Shown one piece after another: positions 10,951 through 21,567 of a stretch of 64,000 nt of DNA. The translations under genes were made by a program, and so were the position numbers. The DNA lies in the NCBI GenBank assembly GCA_036768485.1, contig JAVLUZ010000154.1, positions 41,943,646-42,007,645 on the forward strand, given 5' to 3'. The notes under the pieces were generated by a model. The model was not told the DNA's origin, made no database searches, and worked only from the letters and a program-made list of their open reading frames with translations. The DNA comes from Mermis nigrescens. Lineage: Eukaryota > Nematoda > Enoplea > Mermithida > Mermithidae. How positions within the stretch are numbered: the stretch's first letter is position 1; each line of letters starts with the position of its first letter.

Positions 10951-11165
10951 ATAAAGCGCTGCCTTGCCTGAACCGAGGTCAGGCAAACTTTGACAAATTG
11001 ATTATATAAGCAAGTTATAAGCAACACAGTAATTTATAATTCAAATTGCATTGCATTGACGTCATTTTATTGTATTTACTTTGATTTTTTTCTCCCTTTC
11101 AATTTGACCATATTTGTATTGTTTTAATTCTGTCTCTGTCGCAATAAAACTAATTTAAAAAAATT
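10835..11165. repeat. duplicated LINE 3' tails with inverted scrap between
   Basis: The 3' tail beginning ATTGCATTGCATTGACGTC occurs at about 10837-10943 and again at 11045-11150. Between them 10952-11003 is the reverse complement of about 15084-15135 (ORF1). This fits one LINE inserted into another, the older copy having an inverted 5' segment. Confidence 0.7.
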
Positions 11166-11499
11166 TCATTTCAAAAATATATGTTGTCCTGTGGCATTTA
11201 AAAAATCGTTGTCTTTTTTATCGGAAGTTGCATCTAGTAATCGACCGGGGCGACTTTTTGGCCGGGGCGGTACCGGGGCTGAAAAAAAATCCCGGGCCCT
11301 GCCCCGGCCGGGACTGGGGCCGGGGCCAGGGCTGGCCGGGGTAAGACAAGGAAAATATTATTGCATGACACATACTTGGGGTGGGCATAGGAAAAGAAAT
11401 AATGAGCGACTGCTCCATTCAGTAGTAAATGGCAAGCACAAAGTTAGGTGCGCCTTTTCATATCAAGTTTTATTACTATTTATGTCACAAGAAACAAAT

Positions 11500-11643
11500 T
11501 TAGTCCAGTTTTTCATTGTCTGAATCATCAATAAAGTCTGTGTCGCTGCTATTAGCACACTCTATATCATTTGAATCTTCGCTACTGCTACTGCTGCTGT
11601 AGCGATTGGATGCAATAGGTATTGGATGTAATAAATGAGACAT
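11500..11643 (-). CDS. 47-codon acidic Ser-rich ORF in hAT-1 copy 3
   Basis: Begins MSHLLHPIPIAS, followed by NRY, six Ser, EDSNDIECANSSD and an ending SDNEKLD. Same length and frame as the ORF at 8385-8528. Unknown function; see that entry for alternatives. Confidence 0.3.
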   Translation of the reverse strand: MSHLLHPIPIASNRYSSSSSSEDSNDIECANSSDTDFIDDSDNEKLD

Positions 11644-12738
11644 CACATATTCCCATGAGAAGGGAGGGTATTACCCCCCTCAGGGTCCAAGACACAAGTC
11701 ACTGTGAGACGATTTTTGGTTAAAAACTTTTGAATTTTTTGAACTTAATTTTTTAGTAGGGCAAAAGTGTACCTACCTAACTGTTAGAATTTCACGAAGT
11801 GATACATTATTTTAGAATGTGAGCTAGAGTAAATAGATGAACTATCACTATAAAACATGCATGTAATCGCTTAAAATTTTATGAGGGTCCCTCAGTATAC
11901 ATATAACGGCTAGAAATCTAGGGTAGGGGTCCCTCGCCATTTTTGTAAGGAAGGGGTTAGCGACTAGATCGAAAATGGTAAAAACACATAAAAATAGCCA
12001 AAAAAGTGCAGGTTTTTCGCGAAAAAATGGGGGCGGGTGGTCAAATATTTTCTGACTTTCAAGTAAGTTCGAGGCTTCAAAGCGTGGGTGGGAGATGGCC
12101 CAAATCCCCTGTCACATGTATATTTCTCGGCCATTTCAAGGGAAGGGGGTAAGCGGCTCCATTTTTGCAGCCGCTTAACCCCTGAAAATCTTCAAAATGG
12201 TAGAATTTGCAATAAGGAATTCTACACCTTTTTACAGTTTTTGTTCTGCGAAAATCTTTGTACAACTACAAAGACGGTCCTGAAACGTCTTTGTACATCA
12301 GCAAAAATCTTCGCTGAATACAAAAGACCGTGCTTCTAAATGTGATAATTCGGCCTGAATTCAGTTGATAATATTAGTTCGGCGCGAAGAGCCGAAATTT
12401 GTATGAGCTTTTGATGGAATTCACACATAAAACTCGACTGAGAAAGCTAAAACAAGTTGTACTACAAAATCAGAAATATTACAAAAATTGTAATATGCGA
12501 ATTAAATCTTGTAATAAATAACACTGCGCTTAGAATGGGAAAATGGAAAAATGTCAAATATTCAGAAACCCAAAAACTAGCCAAATACACTACTAAAGGT
12601 CGAAAAATTATGTACTACCACACTGAAATCGTTATGGTACCATATTATTAAACTATACAAAAATTTTCATGTTCAAAACAGTGTTTTTCTGTATTCGCCA
12701 AAGATTTTTCCCGATGTACGGAGACTTTTCAGGACTAT

Positions 12739-12756
12739 CTTTGTACATGTACAAAG
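12739..12756. repeat. palindrome CTTTGTACATGTACAAAG in copy 3
   Basis: Exact 18-bp palindrome, equivalent to the one at 3123-3140 in copy 1. Confidence 0.85.
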
Positions 12757-14512
12757 ATTTTTGGTAAGATAAAAACTGTAAAAAGGTGTAAAATTCCAAA
12801 AAATTTTCGGCGCTTCGCTCTGATATGAAAAATTGTCTGTCCTATATATCTTTAAAATGGCAAAATTTGTATTTAGAATGGAAAAATGTCAAATTTTTAG
12901 GCGCTTCGCGCCGTTTTGAGACAATTTTAGTAATTTTCGGCGTTAGAAACCCAGAAATTAGCTAAAATATACAATCAGAAGTCAAAATACCCTGTTTTAC
13001 CACACTAAAATCGCTACTGTACCATATTATAGTAACCAAAAATTTGTGTGTACAAAATGTACAAAGACTTTTGGATACCATCTTTGTACATGCACAAACG
13101 GACCGTGTACAAAAAAAAACACTGGTACAAAATGTACAAAGACTTTTGGGTACCATCTTTGTTCATGTATATACAAAGGTACGTTGTACAAAAAAACACT
13201 GTCACGTCCTGATAGTAGGTATGCGAAAATGTGTATGTTTAAAAATATATTTGAATAATATTGCTACTAAAAATTTGTTAGCTCATACAAAAACCTTTTC
13301 GGAGATCTTTGTACAAGCACAAGAAGCTCGTACATTAAAATAGAGTCGGCTAATAATAGTCCACCACTTAATTTGCTGGTCCTCCAATTTGGGATTTCAC
13401 CCCTCCCTCAACTCTGGACCTTAGGAAACTATAGGAGACATATTTAGTTTATCGGATCGGACGCAATTCTGCAGCGAAGTTTACATTCGCCTATAATTAA
13501 CCTCCGTCCTAATAACTATTACACAAGAAACGCGTTTTAAAGCACGCGGTTCCCATTCAATTAAATGTAAAAGTGTTTTTTGTAAAAATAGGTTGTTGAA
13601 AACATACAATTCAACTAGAAATAGAACGTATTTGTCAACTCTAAATCTTTTAGCCATAGCCATGAATGAATGAGTTAAAAGTAGCATTTAGTTTAAGTAA
13701 GTTAAGTGGAGGAATCGAAAACATGCAGATTTTCCAGAACATTTATTCAGTAAAAGCTCATTTATACACAGTAGCAAAATTAAAACAAGGATTAAGTAAG
13801 TATACATATGGTCTAATCAGTACAGCTCTCAAAATTAACACTTGCTCACTGATAAATAAGTGCTAGTATCAAAGCCTGTACAAAATACGAATTACACTAA
13901 ATTTTTCCCCGGCCCCGGCCATTTTTTGACCTTGCCCCAGCCGGGGCCGGGATGCTTAAAAATGGCCGGGGATTGCCGGGGCCGGGGCCGGGGCCACCGT
14001 TTTTTTCCTAGCGATTTGGTTCACAATGTGAACCATACCTAAACTTTTTTTCCACATTTCAAATTTTGGTTCACATTTTTTGGGGTCTAAAAACGTTCAA
14101 AAACGGGTTGCTCATGATAAAAAAGCCATTTTTTCTTAGAAAGTTCATCTTACATATAATTGTGGCACCTAAGACGAATCTTTGATATATTTCGATCAAC
14201 AACAGAAAATGAGTAAATGTAGCTAAGCACAACAAAGAATAAATCAAAAAGAGCAAAGATTTTATCCAAATAAGCAAAAATTATCAACGAATAAAATTCG
14301 AAAACCAATGACTGATAAAATTACGAAGGGCTAAAATTCATCCATGGCTAGAAAAGCATCATAATTTTTGTTGGTTTCGTCCAGCCGTGGAAGATCTGTA
14401 ACAGCAACAGATAATAAGATGCCCTCATTATGAGACGAACTAAATTTGATCAATATTGCAATTCTGCCTACGTATTTCTTTGATTTTTACCATGGGTTAA
14501 AGAAATTGCGCT

Positions 14513-15358
14513 TTGAAAAATATTGATACCAGTTTAAGTGCCAGGTCACCATCACATACGTCTAACTTTGCTGTATTAAATGCTACAAATGAAAATTCTG
14601 CCGACTGTGTTATTTGCTACAAGTTAGTCACTGATGACGATACTGCTTTATTATGTGATTTTTGTGAACACTGTGGTCATACTTCTTGCTTAAAAGTTGA
14701 CAATCATGACTATGAAACTTATTCAAAGCCCCATTCCACTTTTTATTGTTTCCATTGTAGACCGATTGTGAAAAAATATCTGCATATTGAACAACGTTTA
14801 GATAATTTTGCTACTCAGCTTGCTGACTTACAAAATAAAATTGATCGCCTTGAACGTTCACGAAATTCTTCTATTGATTATGATAAAAACCATTTGTCTG
14901 CCATGATAAATGATGCGATTGAAAGGGATTCTAAAAGTGCAATGCCGTTTTATTCAATTTGCCTTTATCGAACAGTGTCGAGGACATAAATCAGGTAAAA
15001 TCTCTAATCGACTCTCATTCTGACGGTCATGATCTAGTGTCGTCCGATGTTACTCACGTCTTTCGTGATGGTCCCCATTCATGATAATCGCGTTCAATTT
15101 GTCAAAGTTTGCCTGACTTCGGCTCAGGCAAGGCATCACTTTATCTCATTGATTAATAAGACAGTCTGTGTCCAATCCAAAGGCCCACTTTCGCGTCTAC
15201 GTTGTCGTCCTGACCTATCTTTTCTACAACGAAAACAGCAACGCAAACTGGTTTATGAGCTGAATGATCGCAAATCTCGAGGTGAACAAGGACTATACAT
15301 TGATTTTTGTGCTGATTGCGTTAAATGTAAACCTAATGTAAATATTAATAGCCCGTGA
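14513..15358 (+). pseudogene. LINE ORF1 (PHD-type finger, coiled coil), frameshifted
   Basis: The first block, 14513-14989, has CVICYK, then LLCDFCEHCGHTSC and FYCFHC, a Cys/His arrangement of the PHD type found in ORF1 of CR1/L2-like LINEs. A short heptad-like stretch follows (EQRLDNFATQLADLQNKIDR). Between about 14945 and 15080 the coding continues in another frame (EDINQVKSLIDSHSDG...), then returns to the first frame for 15083-15358 (VQFVKVCLTSAQ, RPDLSFLQRKQQRKL, YIDFCADCVKC). So two compensating indels break it. No good ATG is seen at the start. The usual role is nucleic-acid binding in the retrotransposition particle. Confidence 0.75.
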
Positions 15359-15384
15359 CTCGCTCATTAGGTATCCGCGCCCCA

Positions 15385-16060
15385 AGATTATTTAAAATTT
15401 CAATGTTTTTATGCTAATGCTCGAAGTCTTTTGAACAAACTTAGCAACTTACATTTTTTGCTGAATGAAATAAATTTTTGATGCTCTGTTTTTTTCTGAA
15501 ACATGGTTCCATATTGATATTTCCGATGGATTATTGTGCCCTGGCAAAAATTATCGTATTTTTCGCTGTGATCGAAACTGTAAACGAGGTGGGGTGTAGC
15601 TTTATTTCTTAAAACTTCTTTTAATGCTATTCAAATAAATCCGCCACCCGCTTTTAAAGCTCCCGAAATTCTAATAAATGATATTTTTGATTCTGATAGA
15701 AAGATCAGATTTATTTTGGTTTACCGACCCCCTGATTTTGATCTAGCTTATGCTGAAATTTTATGTAGATGTATTGAATGGGCTTGTTCTGTTCCTTTCC
15801 CTTTTGTAATCTTAGGAGATTTTAATTTGCCAAAAATCAATTGGTGGATAAGTTCGGTTCCCACTGATAATCTTAATACCCTATTTTTCGACACACTTTC
15901 GGGCACTGGTTTACATCAATGAATAACAGAAAATACTCATGATAATAATATACTAGATCTTCTCTTTGCATCTGATCAAATTTCTAAGGTAAAAGTTGAT
16001 ATTCCTTTTTCTAATAGTAACCATAATTCAATTATATTTGATTGTCTTTTGATGCCAGTC
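15385..16060 (+). pseudogene. LINE endonuclease domain, broken
   Basis: Pieces of an exonuclease-endonuclease-phosphatase domain appear in shifting frames: YANARSLLNKLSNL near 15405-15450, VYRPP at 15719, VILGDFNLPKINWW at about 15805-15848, NILDLLFASDQIS at 15945-15990, and SNHNSIIFD near 16016-16042, where the usual SDH motif would be. In an intact LINE this nicks the target DNA. Confidence 0.75.
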
Positions 16061-16389
16061 CAAAATCCTAGATCATCTTTTTTTAACTTTCGTAAAGCTG
16101 ATTTTAATGCTTTAGGTCTATCACTGTCTCAGATTTCTTGGCCTGATCTTTTTGATACCTGTTCTAATGTAAATGATATGTATAATTTGTTCGTTGGAGT
16201 ACTTCACTCTTTAATTTATGTATTTGTCCCATTAACTCACCCCAAGCCCATGGAACGTAAATATCCCAAACTGATTAAAAAAATGTTAACTAAAAAACGT
16301 ATGCTTTGGAAGAAACAAACTTTATCACTCCACCGATACAAAAATCAAATATAAATCTTTTTGTAAAAATTAGATTTTGAAATTAAAAA

Positions 16390-18090
16390 TTTCTCTGCTT
16401 CTGAAGAAATTAATCTTCTTTCTGACAAAAGTTTGAAATCATTTTATAAATTTGTCAATAATCGGTTGAATAATCATCGCTCTTTTCCACCTCTTTTTCA
16501 CGACCACAAAATCGTCTCTGATCCTTTAGAAAAGGTAAATTTGTTTAATAACTACTTTTTCTTCTGTTTTTCTGTTGACAATAATCATCTTCCTTTTTTA
16601 GATTCGATGACTGGTTTTGCATTGCAAACCATTCATTTTGACGCTTGGAACGTGCAACTGGTTTTAAATCAAATAAAGGTTCTTTTTCTATTGGTCCCAA
16701 TGGACTCTGTCATTTTTCTTGAAAAAACTTCCAAATTATCTTGCTGAGCCTTTAACTAGTATCTTTAATGTTTCATTTTTGACTAGCACTATCCCCAATT
16801 TATGGAAATTGGCAAATGTAACCCCAGTCTTTAAAAAAGGTGACGCAGCTTTAGTCAGAAATTACAGGCCGATTTCTATTTGCTGCTCATCAAGTAAAAT
16901 CATGTAAAATGTGATAAATTCAAAAATTGTCGATTTTCTCACTACAAACAGACTCTTATCTCCTTTTCAGTTTGGTTTTCTAAAACCAAAGTCTAGTGAA
17001 TTACAACTACTTAAATGTAAAAACAGTTGGACGGTATCTTTGAGTAATAGAACTCCTGTCGATGTTGCTTACATCGACTTTTCTAAAGCTTTTGATAAAA
17101 TTCCCTTTTCTAAGCTTTTATATAAGCTCTCTAAATATGGAATAAAAGGTCTACTTTTTAATTGGCTTAAATCCTTTTTACATGGTCGATTTCAAAGTGT
17201 TTGTATTAACGGAGTTTTTTCTGACTTCATGCCTGTTGGCAGTGGTGTCCCCGAGGTAGTTGTATTATTCCTACTTTATTCTTAATTTATGTTAATGACC
17301 TATGTAACTTGATTAAATACAGTAAAATTTACCTCTTTGCAGATGATGTCAAAATCTTTGGTCCATCTTCTGATAATCATTTAATACAAAAAGATTTGGA
17401 CAATATTTATATTTGGTCTATAAATTGGCAACTTCCTATTGCTTCAGAAAAATGTGCAGTTTTACATCTTGGTAAAAATAATCCAAAAAAGCTTTATTCT
17501 TTGAATAATATAAATATTCCAAATGATATTAGCTCCGTTCGTGATCTGGGTGTTTATATTTCCCACAATCTCAATTGTAAGGAACATTTAAATCACATAA
17601 TTAAAAAAGCTGTTTCTCGTTGTTTTCTAATACACAAAGCTTTTCTTTCTCGTGATAAAGATATTTTAGTTAGGGCCTGTACTACTTATGTAAGACCTAT
17701 GCTTGAGTATGCTGTTTCTGTATGGAATTCATATTATGCAAATGATATAAATCGTCTTGAAAATGTTCAGCGTAAATTTACTAAACGTCTTTTTGGTTTT
17801 AATAGCAATCTATCCTATCTTGAACGCCTAAAGCTTCTAAACCTGCCTTCTTTAGAACTCCGTCGTCTTCACATATGTCTATGTCTCATGTATCAAATTA
17901 TTAATGGTTTATCTTGTATTGATGCTAATGAATTCTTCATTTTTAGTCAAGGCACTACCCGATCAGTTAACAGTCGTAAACTTACGTTACCAGTTGTCCG
18001 TTCCAATGCTCACCTCAACGATTTTTCGCAAAGATACCGAAAAATCTGGAACTCCTTACGACCTAACATTAGCCTTTTCTATTATCAAAT
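16390..18090 (+). pseudogene. LINE reverse transcriptase, several frame breaks
   Basis: RT motifs in order: KLANVTPVFKKGD and NYRPIS (16808-16880), a TAA at 16905-16907 inside the next helix, LLSPFQFGFLKPKS, YIDFSKAFDKIP (17070-17103), SGVP at 17242-17253, then a missing base at about 17254-17256 that loses the G-S-x-x-x-P-x-LF block, then YLFADDVKIF at 17328-17357. The thumb region (TYVRPMLEYAVSVW) is intact. The expected catalytic Asp pair is present, but the frame breaks mean no full enzyme. Confidence 0.85.
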
Positions 18091-18492
18091 GTAAAGCTCT
18101 TCCTTTCAAGGATTTCTTCACAATTAATTTAAATTCTAATCGAGCAGCAAATTCTTGTAAACTTCTCGTCAATCATGTAAATAAAAATTGCAGAAAATTT
18201 GATTTTTGTAATCGAATAATTCCTATCTGGAACTCTCTACCTGAACAGATTATAAGTGCTCCAAATAGACACGTTTTTCTGACTAAACTTAAAAGATTAA
18301 ACCTTTCTAAATTTCTTAAAGGGGCGTAAGTAAGAGCAGTTTTTTCTATTGCCTTTACGTTTACCCTGCTTCGTCATACTTAATTTGTTTTGTCTTTCAT
18401 GTATTTTCATTTTCGTTCATTCGTCCTATCCATGTATGTTTATATTTTCTTTTGACTTAGCGAATAAATTGTTGTTGTTGTTGTTGTTGTTG
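18091..18492 (+). mobile_element. LINE 3' fragment with (TTG)n tail
   Basis: 402 bp inserted in the outer LINE, with ATCAAAT duplicated at 18084-18090 and 18493-18499. It encodes a LINE C-terminus (NSNRAANSCK, IIPIWNSLPEQII, ending FLKGA and TAA at about 18329) and ends in a run of TTG. In the minus-strand LINE at 525-1617 the two flanks are nearly adjacent, supporting insertion. Confidence 0.75.
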
Positions 18493-19133
18493 ATCAAATA
18501 GTCTCTTCTCCAAAATTCGTTTGTTCAAAAAAGAGCTCCTAAACATTGATTTTACAAATTTATTGTTGGGGCATACCTAATTGTACCACTTCCGTGATCT
18601 TTGTATGTCCTTTTGTTCAGTCACTATTTTATCATGTATTTGCGTTTTATCAAATTTCGTGTATTTTACTGACAATAAACACTTTCTTGTTTATATAGAC
18701 ACTTACTTCGGTTAGTTGTTTACGTAGGTATACTTAAGTAACCTATAGTCAAGAAAACGCATTGGTCCCTTAACCCAAATGTGGAAAAAAATCGGTGGTT
18801 TCAAGTTGGTCTATTTACCCTAAAATCTGTGCTGGAAATGCGTATTTTTCATCTGAGACAAGTTTTCTAGAGCAAGCTAGTAAAATAGCAGTAATTGGTG
18901 CGGCGCGGCGTGAGCAGCAATAAAACGCAATGAAAATGAATCAATCCGGCGCGAAGCGCCGGAAAATTTTGGAATTTTACCTCTCCAGAACGCATTTTTA
19001 GCATTACAAAAATTTTCCACAATGTGAACCAAGCCCAAATTTTTTTTCCACATCTCGAAATTTTGGTTCACAAAAACCCCTAAATGTGGAAAAAAAACGG
19101 TGGCCGGGGCCCCGGTCGATCACTAGTTGCATC

Positions 19134-19750
19134 TTTTTTTGTATTTGTTTGCTTTCCCCGGGCGTTGCAATAAATCTTTTGAGTATCTTCCTTACAACTG
19201 ATAGTCTTTCGATAAATCCCAATTAATTTAAACTCTATTACTTCTATCTATTCTGGAATTAAGCCCCCATATTCTGCATTTACTCCCTGAAAAAAAATTA
19301 AAAACCTCAGTTAAAAAAGTCTCGACCTAAAACATAAAGCTGAGGACGCATTAGCAAAAGTGATTGAAGTGCTGCTAATATAATTAACGCCTCATTAAAC
19401 ATAATTCACTCGCAGGGTTGGCGAAAACCAACAAATTTGAAAATTCAGGAATTTGGGTTTCTTTCTTGCTGGTCTTTGTAGCATACAGTAGAACTAAAGC
19501 GAGCCAATTTCCAAAAAGCTGTGTACTTGTGATGAGAACAACATCATAGGTAAGCGCAATATTTGCACCCGCCTATAATATATTTGGATTAGAAATGCCC
19601 CCTCACAGCAATAACGGCACATATCTGAGAGGGGCGATTTTTTAAAAGGAAAGATAATGAAAATGCAACTTACCGTTTATATTTGTCTACATTCAAAAAC
19701 GAGCTATAAAAAAATTTTATAGTAATTATAGTAATGAGCGTATAAAAAGG
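19134..19750. other. no gene recognised
   Basis: AT-rich, no supported coding region. Lies between hAT-1 copy 3 and the (AT)n array. Confidence 0.5.
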
Positions 19751-19759
19751 TATAAAAAA

Positions 19760-20030
<271 letters not shown>

Positions 20031-20569
20031 AGTAAACTGAAAATTCAAATGATTAGTGAAGGGCTATTTTTTAAATTTTGGCTTTGGTTTGTACTCTAGG
20101 TTATGAATCTGACTCTGAAATTTCTTTACACTTATGTTTGTCACAAAAAAGTGTAAAGTATACTGTTTTTTACTCTTTTCCTGTGGAACAAGTTAACTAA
20201 CTCAGTTGTGCGTTGACAATGACAGAATCTAGAGAGGTGAGGTGTTTCTCTATTTTTTATCAAAAATGAGACAGTTATAAATCAATAAGCTGTTTAGTGT
20301 AAATAGTCTGAATCGGAAAAAACATTTTATTTTGCCAGATTACCGGCTCGATGATAGAACGTGCTAATTTTTTCAAAAATGTGCTCTGTCCTAAGCATTA
20401 CACGTCAAAATTCATCTCGTTTCTATTCACCCGATATTGCGTTATTTGCGCAGGTGTAAAGTTTACACTGGAAAGCTCTTTTCTAGCCAAAGCATTGTGG
20501 ATGGTAATTTTTTTAAAATATTCTCCGTAACGTCAGAATAACAAATCTGACTTTTAAATTTTTCTACAG
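20031..20569. other. no gene; scattered GTGTAAA motifs
   Basis: Includes GTGTAAAGTTTACAC at 20454-20468, related to the palindrome of the 27.8-28.5 kb satellite. No coding signal. Confidence 0.5.
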
Positions 20570-20577
20570 CTGGTGGC

Positions 20578-20832
20578 AACACATGGGCGTGGGGGTTTGG
20601 GGGGTATGCACCCTCTCCCCCTAGAAGTTGAAATACCCCCCAGAAATCAAAAATACCCCCTCCCGGAATTCAAATTTTGAAATTTTTTGCTTTTTTTGAT
20701 GCCATTGGATAGTGCTCGATGAGAAACGTCGAAAAATGGTGTTTTTTCGCCATACGACCACTTTTAAGACCATTTTTTTACCTTTGAAAATTTTTCACCC
20801 CCTCCCCAGAATTTTGGTGCTGCCCACCTATG
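20578..20832 (-). mobile_element. hAT-4 MITE copy
   Basis: 255 bp. Left AACACATGGGCGTGGGGG, right GTGCTGCCCACCTATG. Flanks CTGGTGGC (20570-20577) and CTGGTTGC (20833-20840) agree at 7 of 8. Confidence 0.85.
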
Positions 20833-20840
20833 CTGGTTGC

Positions 20841-21294
20841 TGTTGAGTTGTAAAGAGGTGATTGCAAATTGACCGCATTTGCATATTGTTTGATAAGATT
20901 TTTCACTTCAAAGATTTTTGACTCATCTTCAATAAATACTCACTCATTTTTATTCACAAACACGCACTATTCTCAAAGTCAATTTGAATGAGAAACATTC
21001 TTCAAAATAGGATAATCAAGCTGGAATTTCCACTGCGAGACCCAGTTAACGGGAATTTTGTTGATAGACTGGTACCAGATCATACATTTTTTATCTTACT
21101 AAGTTAAAAACTTGCAGCATAATAAGTATAGCATGTTGTATGAAAGCAAGAAATGATTTCAGATTTTTATCTTTTGGTCCCCACATTTAAAAATTATTAG
21201 TTCTAGAGAATCAAAATTCGTCAATGGCGAGAGTGTGCGTAAGTGTTTATCGCGTCGTTCTTGCATGTAGTGGAAAAAAGGTTTTGAATCTTCT
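20841..21294. other. no gene recognised
   Basis: AT-rich spacer between two oppositely oriented hAT-4 copies. Confidence 0.5.
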
Positions 21295-21303
21295 GAATAT
21301 GAC

Positions 21304-21558
21304 CATACGTGGGCAGCACCGAAATTCAGGGGAGGGGTGTGTGCAAAATTTTTCAAAGGTAAAAAAATGGCCTTAAAATGGTGGTATGACGAAAAAACAC
21401 CATTTTTCAACGTTTCTCATCGAGCACTATCCATCGGCATCAAAAAATTGCGAAAAAAGCAAAAAAATTCAAAAATTGAATTCAGGGAGGGTATTTTGGT
21501 TTCTGGGGGGATTTCGATTTCTCGGAGGTGCATACCCCCAACCCCCATGCCCAGGTGT
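21304..21558 (+). mobile_element. hAT-4 MITE copy
   Basis: 255 bp from CATACGTGGGCAGCACC to CATGCCCAGGTGT, with GAATATGAC on both sides (21295-21303 and 21559-21567; the duplication is 8 or 9 bp depending on where the end is set). Confidence 0.88.
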
Positions 21559-21567
21559 GAATATGAC

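Larger units (their letters stand above)
14480..18700 (+). mobile_element. near-complete but dead LINE in hAT-3
   Basis: Two-ORF non-LTR retrotransposon. ORF1 has a PHD-like finger and coiled coil, followed by ORF2 with an apurinic-type endonuclease and RT. It ends near GACAATAAACACTTTC at about 18672. A second LINE fragment is inserted at 18091-18492. Multiple stops and frameshifts make it inactive. The 5' boundary is approximate. Confidence 0.8.
13995..19102. mobile_element. hAT-3 element carrying a LINE
   Basis: The left end is CACCGTTTTTTTCC; the right end in reverse is CACCGTTTTTTTTCC. The flanking 8-mers GCCGGGGC at 13987-13994 and 19103-19110 are identical, although this target is itself a GC repeat, so the duplication is weaker evidence than elsewhere. 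Both arms hold subterminal copies of GGTTCACA/TGTGAACC and TTTCCACATTT (14018-14085 and 19015-19090). The middle is a LINE. Confidence 0.65.
11235..19125 (+). mobile_element. hAT-1 copy 3, with 5.1-kb nested hAT-3
   Basis: The left end is TAGTAATCGACCGGGG (one base off copy 1) and the right end is CCCCGGTCGATCACTA, with a perfect 8-bp duplication GTTGCATC at 11227-11234 and 19126-19133. Interior 11235-13994 follows copy 1 closely. Just before the right terminus it is split by hAT-3 (13995-19102). Together the spans give 7.9 kb. Confidence 0.88.
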
